Below, piece by piece: positions 1 to 9,269 of a stretch of DNA of 64,000 nt (within the stretch, counting starts at the first letter, position 1; the number at the start of each line of letters is the position of its first letter). The translations under genes and the position numbers were made by a program. This stretch comes from Alentia gelatinosa. Its lineage: Eukaryota > Annelida > Polychaeta > Phyllodocida > Polynoidae. Location of the stretch: the NCBI GenBank assembly GCA_950022655.1, contig OX465583.1, forward strand, positions 12,299,298 to 12,363,297. The letters run 5' to 3'. The notes under the pieces are model-generated. The model saw nothing but the letters and a program-made list of their open reading frames with translations, did no database searches and was not told the DNA's origin.

Positions 1-493
1 GGGATATGGTCAATTCAAACGAATTGAAATTATTTTGCTGAACACGTCCTGGGTATGATTTATACATATTGTGTTCAATTATAGAGTCACCTAGGAGGTA
101 CAGGAAAATCAATCTTCTATATATTTTATCTTTATTATATTTATTTTATTTTATTTATATTTATTATATTTATTTTAGCTCATAATTCACCTTAATAGGT
201 GGTTTTATATTATGGCACACAATTCCGGGATAGGTCTCAAATCATCCAGATTGCGTGATTTCTGGTAAGAATTACATGGTGAATGATTCAGTAGATCTTA
301 AGGGTATTTGTTGTTGGATGATATATCCAACGAACTACTAGAGAAGTATCCATTTTTTCTGTCTGAGTCAGATGACCAGTTAAACATTGATATGGTAATG
401 GGATTATATTTGTATTTATATTTATATTTTATATAGTGTAAAATAGGAAAAACTATGGTAATTAGGGTAAAAATGGCATATATTGTTTGCTGT
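1..493. other. AT-rich intergenic DNA
   Basis: AT-rich sequence with TTTAT-type runs around 120-180 and 405-440. I see no coding frame, RNA gene or recognisable repeat. Confidence 0.6.
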
Positions 494-1735
494 GTTTTTT
501 TTATTGTTTTTTTTTTTATTTTTCATCTCAACATCTGATACAATATCAGTTCTTCCTGTTGGGATCTGTGAAAAGTAATCACATTACAAGTGATCCCTTA
601 CAAAGTCTTTGCTGGTGATATGAGAAAGGATGGATGAGATGAGGATGGGTTGATGGTGAGATATAAGACATAGATATCCATCATTTAGCAGATTAATTTA
701 CTATTTCTATGCATTGATAAACTCTTTGATACATTTTTTAAAAGATGCTACCGTATCTTGTTTTTGTATTCTCGTATCAAGAGTATCCCACAACTTTCTG
801 CCTCTATAACCTGGGGAACGCTCATACTTTGCACTCTTGTGTCTGTCGACGATAAACTTGACCTTATCATCACTTCTAGTTCTTCTAATGGCAGTATCAA
901 TGTTCGTTTCGATCTTTGATTTTTTAAACATTATTTTCAAAAGCTGTCTTTTACGTCGCACTTCTAGTAGTTCAATATTATTTCTCTTATGAAGTTCTGC
1001 AATACTGAATGTTCTTACTTTACACATTTCCACCATGCGTAGCGCTCTATTTTGGACTCGTTGAAGCTGCTGAGTGTTATTCTTGTATGCCCCATCTAAC
1101 AAAAAGCTACAATATTCCATTATAGGACGAATTGCCTTAGTATAAATTTCCAAGGAGATCTCTTTGGTAACGCAGTTTCTAAATTTCCTTAACTTATATA
1201 ACTTGTTGTTCGTCGATTTAATCAGATTTTTTATATGTTTATCAAAATTTAGATCTGTATCCAGAGTTACGCCCAGATATTTATAATGTTGTCTTGTGTG
1301 TAATGTAATATTATCACAGACTATTTCAAAATTTGGGACATGTTTCAATCTGGTTTTAGCTGCGCACCACATTAAACTAGTTTTCTTCACATTGACACTA
1401 AGGCCATTCGTTTTACACCAACTGAATATTTCATGTATTCCGAGCTCTAAATTATCACGGGCAAGATTGACATCAAGATGAGATACATACATAACCAAAT
1501 CATCTGCATATTGCATGGAACAACATTAATAATATTTAAACACATGTCATTAACAAAACAGAGGAAGAGTAATGGGCCCAGCACCGACCCCTGCGGAATC
1601 CCGAAGGTGATCTTCTTTGAGCTTGATAAGACTATTTGTTAAATAGTTCTGTATCCATAACACAAAATTTCTTGGTAAGAAAGCCAATTTCTCAAGTTTC
1701 AAGAGAAGCAGATCATGTGTTTGTGCAATTGTGTG
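494..1735 (-). pseudogene. 5'-truncated, frameshifted non-LTR retrotransposon (LINE) reverse transcriptase
   Basis: Read on the minus strand, this is the C-terminal part of a LINE reverse transcriptase. An open stretch (707-1516) starts at the catalytic YADD motif, then has a thumb-like region (KYLGVTLD, RVQNRALR) and a C-terminal YRGRKLWD motif, and ends at a stop. Upstream on the same strand the conserved [12 protein letters not shown] motif (about 1540-1602) is in another frame, and the HDLLLLKLEKL / WIQNYL segment (about 1610-1710) is in a third. At least two frameshifts therefore break the gene. Similarity stops near 1735, as in the usual 5' truncation. The 3' side ends in an A-rich tail with AATAAA, seen as T-runs at 494-527 on the plus strand. 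The domain order matches CR1/Jockey-type elements without RNase H. This is a dead copy, not a host gene. Confidence 0.85.
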
Positions 1736-1904
1736 TGGGTATTATGTAATTATGTAATTATGCTTGTATAATCTATGCTTAATATGACTTACATATCGTA
1801 GAGCTAACGTATAAATGCTAAAGTAACCCTAAATATATATATATTTTTTTTTTCGTTCCGCTAGAATCTCTATTGAGATCCTTGGGTTGGAAATTTTTTT
1901 AGGA
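1736..1904. other. Noncoding spacer
   Basis: AT-rich DNA between the LINE fragment and a short Penelope-related fragment. The stretch 1845-1900 loosely resembles the 3' flank of the Penelope coding region at 16660-16720 (a GTTCCG-TAG core and a GGTTGG box), but too weakly to call. Confidence 0.4.
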
Positions 1905-1953
1905 TCCGTGGTCGCGAAGTGCTAGGTAAAGAAGTGGACCGCTACGCCTCGTC
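1905..1953 (+). repeat. Fragment matching the terminus of the Penelope-like element at 16 kb
   Basis: About 49 bp starting CCGTGGTCGC and ending TACGCCTCGTC. It aligns with the reverse complement of 16021-16078 with few substitutions and one 7-base gap. At 16 kb that sequence lies at the far 3' edge of the Penelope-like element, so this is probably a solo end of the same or a related family. Confidence 0.55.
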
Positions 1954-3265
1954 AATACGATTTAACCCTAAATATATATTTCTGGGAGTGGAGTCAAATG
2001 ACCCGCTATGTGAAATGTCAGAAAGATTTCTTATGCAGAGAGTGAAACTTTGATGCGAAATATGTGAGTATATTGACCTGTTTATCTGTGTATGTTGCAC
2101 TGTCTTGTTTAATGTCAGATTCACTTGAAACGGTCCGAGGAAGAGCGCCTTTAAAAAGCCGATTGCATCAATTCCAATTTTTCATGAATTAAAAAAAAAG
2201 GGAAAAAAGTAAATCTAGATATAAATCAAAATACACATGTACCATAAATGGAAAACCACCCTTGCGGTGAATTTGTGTGATAATAAAAGAAGAAAAAAGT
2301 GGTACTGCAATAAATTTGGCAATATTTGTCCGTAGAAATAGCTGGAATCCAATACTATTTATAGATTGTCTTTGCTTCTATTGAAGAAGGCGGAGTTCTC
2401 TTGCAGAGACATTTTTGTAATTAAAAACCTTTTTGTTGATGATATAAGGGTGTGTCTTCATTAGAAACATCTTTGCCCCTGGGGCTGCATTTTCTGTTTG
2501 CTATTTCTGCTGGGGGCTAAATATATCGAGTTAAACAAAGAGTGTTCACTCATTTGTGTTTGATCACAAAAATCTAAATTTGTCTAGCTATAGCATTTTG
2601 TTCTGTGGTGTGTGATCTTGTAACATTCATAGCAACAGTCTGAGATCTGGGTGATATGTTCTAGATATCTCTCGCAGGATTTTAAAACAATAGCCAAGCA
2701 ATTATTGCAGATAGGTATCTAGTTTTGTCATTATCTCTTTGCAATAAACTATGAGGAATTTTTCAGAGCAAATCAACATGTGAACAATCATGTGATTGAA
2801 TAATTATGCCTTTGTACAATCATGCGGGTAGTATTCACAGAACATTCCCTGCCAGTGTTATTGTGGTATTTTAATTTAGACCATTGGTAAATGTAACAAA
2901 TTTCACTATCAATGCTGCATTGTTAGTGTGTGTATGCAATTTTTTCTCCTTGTTCATGATCTGCTCTGTTAAATGCACTCTTGGGATTCATGAAGATATT
3001 TAAGGAGAAACTAGATGAGATCAGCTGTTGCCTGTGCCATTAACTGTTCATAAAATGAATATCATAGGTGTCATCATTCATTCAAAGGTTAAAAATCAGC
3101 TCTTGGTGGTATTTCCTGATGTCCACTTCTATATCATTTAAGTATCGTTATGAAAGCACTCATAGAATACAGAAATGATCTCGTATGAGCTGTGATTACA
3201 GAGAAACAGAAAACTCGACTGAACGACAATTGGGGATTATGAAAATATGCTCCTGACGTAAATAA
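1954..3265. other. AT-rich noncoding region, may hold the 5' UTR of the downstream retrotransposon
   Basis: No convincing coding frame. Short minus-strand open frames here have no recognisable motif. The 5' end of the retrotransposon starting its ORFs near 3.35 kb must lie somewhere in or just after this stretch, but I cannot place it: I found no clear target-site duplication matching the 3' flank after 8795. Confidence 0.5.
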
Positions 3266-3349
3266 TATCAATATTATATAGGAGCTATTGAAGCTGACGA
3301 CACTCGGGTTATCGACGCTGCCTTCAGGGTGGGACAAAAAAAGAAAAAC

Positions 3350-4240
3350 ATGGTACGTCCGCGAAACATCCTAGGAAAACTACGTAGCCCACACCTTAAA
3401 GGAAACCTCTTTAGGAACGTCCATAAACTAAAGAATAACGACAAATGGAAGAACGTGTTTGTGTCTGATGACTTGAGCCCGGAAAAACTCGCCGAAAGGC
3501 GCGAACTACGCTGCCTTGCAGCTGTAGCACGTAAACACGGACTAGACGCCAAGGTCAAAGGTCCCAAACTCCAGATTGACAATGAATCTTACCTTCACAA
3601 AGACATTGACAACCTACCTGAAGGGATCAACATGGAGGAAGCGAAAACGGTCACAAACGAAAAAGGTACCTTCTTCCAATCAAAGCATTCATATCTCTCT
3701 AACATGTACCCATGCAGGATCGAATACGAAGGGAAGGTATGGCACTCCAGCGAACAGCTCTACATGTATACACTAGCCGAACAACACAACGCCCAAAAAG
3801 TTGCTGCACAAATCCGACACTGCGAAGATGGGTACGAAGCGAAAAAACTTGCAAAAAAGGTGAAAACATCGCAAGCATGGGATCGAGTAAAACGCCAAAG
3901 AATGAAAGAAGTAATCATGGAAAAATTTCTGCAAAATGAGGACATCAAACAGAAATTGCTACAAACGACTGGAAACCTCTACGAGGCCACAACTGACCGA
4001 TACTGGGGGTGCGGATATACTATTTCGACTATTGACCAGCTCACGGCCGAATCCGTTACGGAGAACACGCTAGGCAAAATCTTGTCTGAAGTCAGATGGG
4101 AACTAGGTCAAGGACAAACCGACAGCGTGGTAGACGAGGAAGACCAAAACAACCTCAGCGAAGACGATACTAACCAGGACAACGATGACAACGACGACAA
4201 CGAAGAAACGGATAAACAAGACACAGACACAGCGGATTAA
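3350..4240 (+). CDS. Retrotransposon ORF1: ORF1p-like N-terminus plus NADAR domain
   Basis: 296 aa from the first ATG (3350). The frame stays open upstream to a stop at 3263 but has no earlier ATG. Residues about 35-80 (VFVSDDLSPE, then LAERRELR) resemble the short RNA-binding segment of LINE ORF1 proteins. Residues about 105-250 match the NADAR/YbiA family: F-x-LSNMYP at 109-121, W131 and E135 (WHSSEQ), a W-R-M helix near 177-190, the TTGNLYEATTDRYWGCG signature at 206-222 (E212, D216, W219, G220), N-x-LG at 239-242 and VRWE at 248-251. A D/E/N-rich tail covers 252-296. NADAR enzymes act on ADP-ribose linked to guanine in nucleic acid or on related NAD metabolites. A Lys I recall after the conserved Glu appears as Leu142, so activity is uncertain. 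The role in transposition is inference: RNA binding plus removal of host ADP-ribosyl marks. Confidence 0.8.
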   Translation: MVRPRNILGKLRSPHLKGNLFRNVHKLKNNDKWKNVFVSDDLSPEKLAERRELRCLAAVARKHGLDAKVKGPKLQIDNESYLHKDIDNLPEGINMEEAKTVTNEKGTFFQSKHSYLSNMYPCRIEYEGKVWHSSEQLYMYTLAEQHNAQKVAAQIRHCEDGYEAKKLAKKVKTSQAWDRVKRQRMKEVIMEKFLQNEDIKQKLLQTTGNLYEATTDRYWGCGYTISTIDQLTAESVTENTLGKILSEVRWELGQGQTDSVVDEEDQNNLSEDDTNQDNDDNDDNEETDKQDTDTAD

Positions 4241-4919
4241 TGAGCCAACAAACATTGACTGGAGGAAATGGAGGCCGTCACCGCGGAACACCGTCATTGC
4301 TGACTCGCAGGGACGAGGACTCGAATACCTGTTACGCACGGAAGAAGGAAGGGCCCACAAGCTAAGTGTATATTATACGCCTGGTATTAAACTCAAGCAG
4401 GCTTTTGTTAGGGCACATAACCACCTTAGTCATCAGCCAGGTGACAACATTTACTTAATGGCGGGGGTTAATGACATTACCCACAAATTAGGTAGACAAA
4501 TCTTGTTTAGTTGGGAAAATACGACACATCTACTGAGGCACTTAACCATTTACGCTGAAGTTGGTCTACAGTGGTTAGAGTATTATCACCCCCACGCCAA
4601 AATTATTTTGTGCCCTATCGTTGGCTTAAATCTCAAAACGCAAGTGCCCCGTTCAACTGAGGAACAACAAACCGTAATCAACAATGCAGTAACAGAATAC
4701 AACTCGGTCATTACTAAATGGAATGATGAACATTGGCTTGTCACCCCTTGGTTGGCTAAAACGAACCACCGCAACAAACCATCTGGCATGGCACACAACT
4801 ATGACAACCTAACTGACGGTCTCCACCCCAATGACAGTCTATGTAAATACTGGGCCAACAAGATTATCAGATGTTGTGAAATGAATACGCTAGCCTTATC
4901 GCATGATGAAATGAAATAG
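4185..4919 (+). CDS. Retrotransposon ORF2: SGNH (GDSL-like) hydrolase
   Basis: 244 aa, overlapping the end of ORF1 by 56 nt in the +1 frame. After a basic/polar N-terminus (TTTTTKKR) come the SGNH blocks: IADSQGRG (38-45, nucleophile S41), a PG turn at 66-67, GVND at 94-97 (N96) and DGLHPN at 211-216 (D211, H214). All four catalytic positions are present. A PhD-type finger is not visible. Esterase-like ORF1 proteins of CR1 elements are known; here the esterase is a separate second frame. The first ATG in this frame (4185) lies inside ORF1, and the TAATG at the ORF1 stop is in a third frame. Expression would therefore need reinitiation at 4185, an upstream +1 frameshift, or a separate transcript. 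The function in the element is unknown, possibly lipid or membrane association. Confidence 0.82.
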   Translation: MTTTTTKKRINKTQTQRINEPTNIDWRKWRPSPRNTVIADSQGRGLEYLLRTEEGRAHKLSVYYTPGIKLKQAFVRAHNHLSHQPGDNIYLMAGVNDITHKLGRQILFSWENTTHLLRHLTIYAEVGLQWLEYYHPHAKIILCPIVGLNLKTQVPRSTEEQQTVINNAVTEYNSVITKWNDEHWLVTPWLAKTNHRNKPSGMAHNYDNLTDGLHPNDSLCKYWANKIIRCCEMNTLALSHDEMK

Positions 4920-5451
4920 TGATCTTTTCTTTTTTTCCTCTGCACACTATAAACATACCCCCCCCCCATATCCCCCACATACAAAGTTAATGATTTATAA
5001 CTGGGTAACAGTTCAGACAGGACGGTGTCAAACCTCTCAACTTGCTTCGTGTTGTCAACAAGTTGCCATAGTTGACAGGAGACTATTTACTCGGAGTCGT
5101 CGACTACTTGTAACTATTCACCGACTCGCACTATCCGACCAACACCCCTAAGCCACCCATCTTCCAACCCGATCCTACTCCGAAATAAGGAGATTCTGTT
5201 TTTAATGACATTCATTACTTATCAAAACTTCACTTACTAATTAAAACTCCTTTTCTATTAATGAGTGAAACCCCCTATCACTCACATCAGTCACCACGAC
5301 AGGTTACTTGTACATATGTGTGTCCACCCGAGGGTTAGCATATACTGCATAACCCCCACTTTGTATCATACACAAGTTATATTTCTAAAAATGCAATCAA
5401 TGTGTGTATTAATAACACGTCAATCTATGTTCTACTCGATATGCCTTGATA
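4920..5451 (+). other. 532-nt inter-ORF region of the retrotransposon
   Basis: Long noncoding gap between the hydrolase frame and the EN-RT frame. It begins with a pyrimidine-rich stretch (T-runs, then a C-run around 4960) and holds multiple stops in all plus frames. Non-LTR elements usually have short or overlapping inter-ORF junctions, so this length is unusual. It could hold an internal ribosome entry or promoter signal, or reflect module recombination. None of these can be shown from sequence alone. Confidence 0.6.
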
Positions 5452-8325
5452 ATGGATGAGTTGACTGATGTTAGGAGTTTGAAGGGACTCAAAGTTTGTC
5501 ATCACAATATATGGAGCTTGATGAGTAAGGTTGAACTGGTCAGACTACAATACTCTGGAATTTTTGACATCATGACGTTTTCAGAAAGCTGGCTTACCGC
5601 CTTCGACCCTGACTATCTTATCCAAATAAATGACTTTAATATTTTAAGAGTTGACCGCTCATGGTCTGAAGACGATTCGAACAAAATAAAAATTGGAGGT
5701 GGCCTATGCACATACTACAGGAAAAACTTAGTAGTCAATAAATATGATAACGGATCTCTCGATAAGTCAACCAAAGATATTGAAATACAAGTCCTAAGCA
5801 TCGACAGAGAAAATAAGAAGAACATGGTATACGTAGCAACCTATCGACCACCTAGAGGGAATGTTGATAACTTTATTGCAACATTACAGAGTGTTCTCGA
5901 TGATATTAAAACACTTAGAAATAACATACTTATGCTTGGAGACAATAATATTGACTGGCTAAAAACCAACGACGCAGACACCAAAAGCTTTAAGTGGTGG
6001 GTCAAATCGAACGGGTTGACACAACTCATCAAAGGTCCGACTCGTATATCCAAAACTACTAAAACTTGTATAGACCATGTAATAACCAATAACGATCAAA
6101 TCAAAAAGTCAGGTTCGTTGGTAACAAACATAAGCGACCATAACATTATCTATGTAATACAGGGTAGAATGAAAAGTACCAGTGAAAAGGCTCAGTTCAA
6201 GGGTAGATCACACAGACTTTTTGACAGCGAAAAATTTCAACGAGGTTTGGTGAATCATGACTGGAGCGAGTTCGACATGGCCGACAATGCAAACACTGCA
6301 TGGGAGGCCATGCTCGGAGTTTTCCTGGCACACCTAGACCAGATGTGTCCTATCAAAACCTATAGCATCAAGAAAGTCAAAGCTCCTTGGGTAACCAATG
6401 AAATCATTGAGTTGCTCAAGGACAAGGACCAGGCATTGGCTAGGGCACACCGAACTGGATTGGAGAGAGATTGGGCGGAAGCTAGAACACTAAAGAACAG
6501 AGCTACAAAAATTACTAACAAGGCAAAGGCAGACTACATAAAAGAGAATCTTGAGACACACAGGGGCGACTCAAGGAAGTTTTGGCAGGAAATCAATAAA
6601 TTATTGCCGAGGAAAACCGGAGAGACTTCCATTAATCTTAAAGACGATACCTCTAACTTACTGATAGACAAGGAATCTACTTGTGAATACATTAACAATT
6701 TCTTTGTAAATATTGGCCCCAAATTATCAGAAAATTTCACCGAAGACTGGAAGTATTATGGAAACGAAACAGACACTGAACTAGCAGATGTCGAAATAGA
6801 TGAGCAAGAGGTTATCAAACTAGTAAATGGGATAGACATCTGGAAGTCCTCTGGGTTGTCTGAAATTTCCAGCCGTTTCCTGAAGCCTGCTTTACAAGCT
6901 GTCCCGGATAAGTTGACAAAACTGTTTAAATTATCAATGATCTCAGGTACTTTCCCGGACAGATGGAAGCCGGCATTAGTAGTCCCCCTACAGAAAGATG
7001 GTAACAAACAGTCTGTCTCCAACCTACGCCCAATATCACTTTTGCCTGTGCCAGGAAAACTCCTCGAAAAGATTGTTCACCAAAACCTAATGGATTACTG
7101 TGATACCCACTCTCTGTTATCTGATAACCAAGGTGGCTTTCGAGCTGGCCGTTCAACAACCGACACAGTGGTTAATTTACTAGATGATATATACAATGGT
7201 ATGAACAACCACGATGTGACTTTGGCGGTATTCATCGATCAGGCTAAGGCGTTCGACAAGGTAGACCATTCCATTCTGAAACGAAAGTTGCTTAAACTGG
7301 GGTTGAAGGGTACTATTTTAAAATGGATAATGAGCTATCTGTCTGGTAGGGCCCAACAAACTATAGCTAACGGTTACACATCTGGCGGGAGGGGGATCAC
7401 CTGTGGAGTCCCACAGGGATCCATACTGGGACCCCTCTTCTTCCTGGTATATATTAACGACCTGTGTGATTCGGTTGGGTCCTGCCAGAGCATGCTTTAT
7501 GCTGACGATACTGTGGTTTACTGTACTGGAAGCACTTTAGAAACGGTCATTAACAAAATAGAAGATAGTCTCGAGCAAGTATCGCTGTGGTGTAAACAAA
7601 ACAAGTTAACTATCAACCAAAAAAAAACTAAATACATGCTCCTCGGAACGAGACACCAAACAAAGCGAGCCATCCATCGACATCCCAAACTCGATGGGCG
7701 GCCGATCGAAATGGTGACTTATTTCAAATATTTGGGTGTAACTTTAGACAACAACTTAACAATGAAGAAACATTTAGACAACACCATCAAACTGTCCACC
7801 CACAAGCTACATATACTCACCAAAATTCGAAAGTTCATTGACCAAAAGAGTGCCATCCAATTATACAAACAAATGATTCTGCCATACCTAGACTACGGTG
7901 ATGTAATCTATGATGACCGAAAGAGTACAGCCGCAGACAAGCTCCAACGTATCCAAAACCGCTGCCTGAGAGTCTGTATAGGGGGTAACCAACAAATGCC
8001 TACCATTAACTTACACCAAAAAGCGAAAATATCAAACTTGAAGGTAAGAAGGCGGGCTCATCTTAGAAACTATATGTATACCAGGAAGACTAACAACAAG
8101 CTACTAGACATCCAACCTGAAAATAGAACAAGACAGTATGATGGTCCAACTTTCAAATTAGAAAAACCTAACCTTGAAAAGTTCAAAGGGAGCCCCCTGT
8201 ACAGAGGGTCAAAAGAATGGAATGGTCTACCAGCCTCGACACGAAACATACCATCTTATGAAGCCTTCAAATTACATCAGAAAAACTGGGCCCTTTCAAC
8301 AAATTGGCCAGACAACAATATGTGA
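5452..8325 (+). CDS. Retrotransposon ORF3: endonuclease / reverse transcriptase polyprotein
   Basis: 957 aa from the first ATG at 5452. Residues 1-235 form an exonuclease-endonuclease-phosphatase (APE-like) domain: HHNIWSL (17-23), SESWL (44-48, catalytic E45), GGGL (82-85), YRPP (131-134), GDNNIDW (163-169) and the terminal SDH (228-230). The usual F of GDFN is N here. The reverse transcriptase spans about 500-790: RPISLLPV (526-533), GFRAGRST (562-569), FIDQAKAFD (594-602, D596), GVPQGSILGP (652-661), YADD (683-686) and KYLGVTLD (759-766). A C-terminal region with YRGSKEWNGLP follows. There is no RNase H domain. The order and SESWL signature fit the CR1/L2 group. It nicks target DNA and primes reverse transcription there. 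The frame is uninterrupted, so the protein could be functional. Confidence 0.92.
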   Translation: MDELTDVRSLKGLKVCHHNIWSLMSKVELVRLQYSGIFDIMTFSESWLTAFDPDYLIQINDFNILRVDRSWSEDDSNKIKIGGGLCTYYRKNLVVNKYDNGSLDKSTKDIEIQVLSIDRENKKNMVYVATYRPPRGNVDNFIATLQSVLDDIKTLRNNILMLGDNNIDWLKTNDADTKSFKWWVKSNGLTQLIKGPTRISKTTKTCIDHVITNNDQIKKSGSLVTNISDHNIIYVIQGRMKSTSEKAQFKGRSHRLFDSEKFQRGLVNHDWSEFDMADNANTAWEAMLGVFLAHLDQMCPIKTYSIKKVKAPWVTNEIIELLKDKDQALARAHRTGLERDWAEARTLKNRATKITNKAKADYIKENLETHRGDSRKFWQEINKLLPRKTGETSINLKDDTSNLLIDKESTCEYINNFFVNIGPKLSENFTEDWKYYGNETDTELADVEIDEQEVIKLVNGIDIWKSSGLSEISSRFLKPALQAVPDKLTKLFKLSMISGTFPDRWKPALVVPLQKDGNKQSVSNLRPISLLPVPGKLLEKIVHQNLMDYCDTHSLLSDNQGGFRAGRSTTDTVVNLLDDIYNGMNNHDVTLAVFIDQAKAFDKVDHSILKRKLLKLGLKGTILKWIMSYLSGRAQQTIANGYTSGGRGITCGVPQGSILGPLFFLVYINDLCDSVGSCQSMLYADDTVVYCTGSTLETVINKIEDSLEQVSLWCKQNKLTINQKKTKYMLLGTRHQTKRAIHRHPKLDGRPIEMVTYFKYLGVTLDNNLTMKKHLDNTIKLSTHKLHILTKIRKFIDQKSAIQLYKQMILPYLDYGDVIYDDRKSTAADKLQRIQNRCLRVCIGGNQQMPTINLHQKAKISNLKVRRRAHLRNYMYTRKTNNKLLDIQPENRTRQYDGPTFKLEKPNLEKFKGSPLYRGSKEWNGLPASTRNIPSYEAFKLHQKNWALSTNWPDNNM

Positions 8326-8795
8326 GATGATTTGATGATACCACCCCTTCAAACCAATTTAACAGTTTATGTTCAGCGAAATATTGTAAAGCATATCGTT
8401 CATTTCAACTGTCTTCTTGCCTCGCAGATTATTATTGATTGTATTGACTTTTAAGTATGAACAATCACAACTACTAGACGACACACAATGCACATTGAAG
8501 CATTAGAAACTTTATTTACACATTATGGCAGTGACACACTTGCAAAAGAACTATGAACTACTGTGATATAAGATACGCATGCCGACTCAATCAAATATGT
8601 CAACACTTTATACCCACAAACTTTAATTATAGTATCTCTGAGTTGCATGCAGAAAGACAATGCTAAGCTGCCTCTTCCATTACTGGGAGGAGGCTCTACA
8701 CTTTACTTTTTGATATATGTATTATTGAACGTTGTACATGAACCGCCGACGCCTACTTCAGTAAAATAAACGAATTTAAAAAAAAAAAAAAAAAA
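8326..8795 (+). terminator. Retrotransposon 3' UTR, AATAAA signal and A-tail
   Basis: Noncoding 3' end of the element. AATAAA lies at 8765-8770 and a run of 18 A closes the element at 8778-8795. A simple A-tail rather than a short-repeat tail is seen, unlike many CR1 elements. Confidence 0.75.
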
Positions 8796-8847
8796 TGTGA
8801 GTCACTAGTGCAAAATAGGAATTTTCCAAGTGGGAAATGAAGGTCAA

Positions 8848-9269
8848 TTAACCCTTTAACAGCAGCATGATGCCTCCTGGCATTCCCCTGGCTATAGCAG
8901 CATGATGCCTCCAGGCATTCCCCTGGCTATGGCAGCATGATGCCTCCAGGCATTCCCCTGGCTATGGCAGCATGATGCCTCCAGGCATCATAGAGGCATC
9001 ATTGATACTTATATACAAAATCTAATAAATAAAAAAAAATATTATTTTAATTGAAATATCTTTTGACATAGTAAAAATGGCATATTGACCTTTGATTTGG
9101 AATAACAAAATATCATCAGCTACAAAGGTAAATTACTCAAATCACATGACACATCATGTGACATTGCTATTTTCAAAAAAGGTGCCTGCTGTAGCAGGGT
9201 CGTTTATGCAGGCAATGCCTGCTGTCCAATGGTGATCAGGGGAACTGGGTGCTGCAGGGAAAGGGTTAA
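8848..9269. mobile_element. piggyBac-like MITE with TTAA target duplications
   Basis: 422 bp including TTAA at both edges (8848-8851 and 9266-9269). The inverted ends read CCCTTT, two variable bases, then C-x-GCAGC on both sides. A TTAA duplication plus CCC-starting ends is the hallmark of piggyBac-type transposons. No transposase frame is present, so it is non-autonomous. It lies 52 bp past the retrotransposon tail and contains a 35-bp minisatellite near its left end. Confidence 0.75.
8862..8990 (+). repeat. 35-bp tandem repeat, about 3.6 copies
   Basis: Units start at 8862, 8897, 8932 and 8967 with GCAGCATGATGCCTCC. The first unit differs by T for A after CCTCC. The repeat is internal to the piggyBac-like MITE and sits against its left terminal repeat, a common arrangement of subterminal repeats. 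Confidence 0.9.

Larger units (their letters stand above)
3266..8795 (+). mobile_element. Apparently full-length CR1-like non-LTR retrotransposon with three ORFs (NADAR, SGNH, EN-RT)
   Basis: Three consecutive plus-strand frames, all open: ORF1 (3350-4240) with a NADAR domain, ORF2 (4185-4919) with an SGNH hydrolase fold signature, and ORF3 (5452-8325) with an apurinic-type endonuclease plus reverse transcriptase. A roughly 450-nt 3' UTR follows, then an AATAAA signal and an 18-A tail (8778-8795). No stop or frameshift interrupts any conserved domain, so the copy looks young. An esterase ORF upstream of EN-RT is established for CR1-like elements. A NADAR domain in such an element is not something I know to be described. 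The left coordinate given is only the in-frame stop upstream of ORF1. The true 5' end is unresolved. Confidence 0.85.

Noticed and set aside
3190..3205. TGTGATTACAGAG as target-site duplication partner of the sequence after 8795
   Set aside because: Only a loose match to TGTGAGTCACTAG; not convincing as a duplication.
3274..3582. Minus-strand open frame opposite ORF1
   Set aside because: Shadow of the ORF1 coding strand; no motif.
8862..8990. Possible CRISPR array
   Set aside because: The 35-bp units are contiguous with no unique spacers, inside a eukaryotic MITE.
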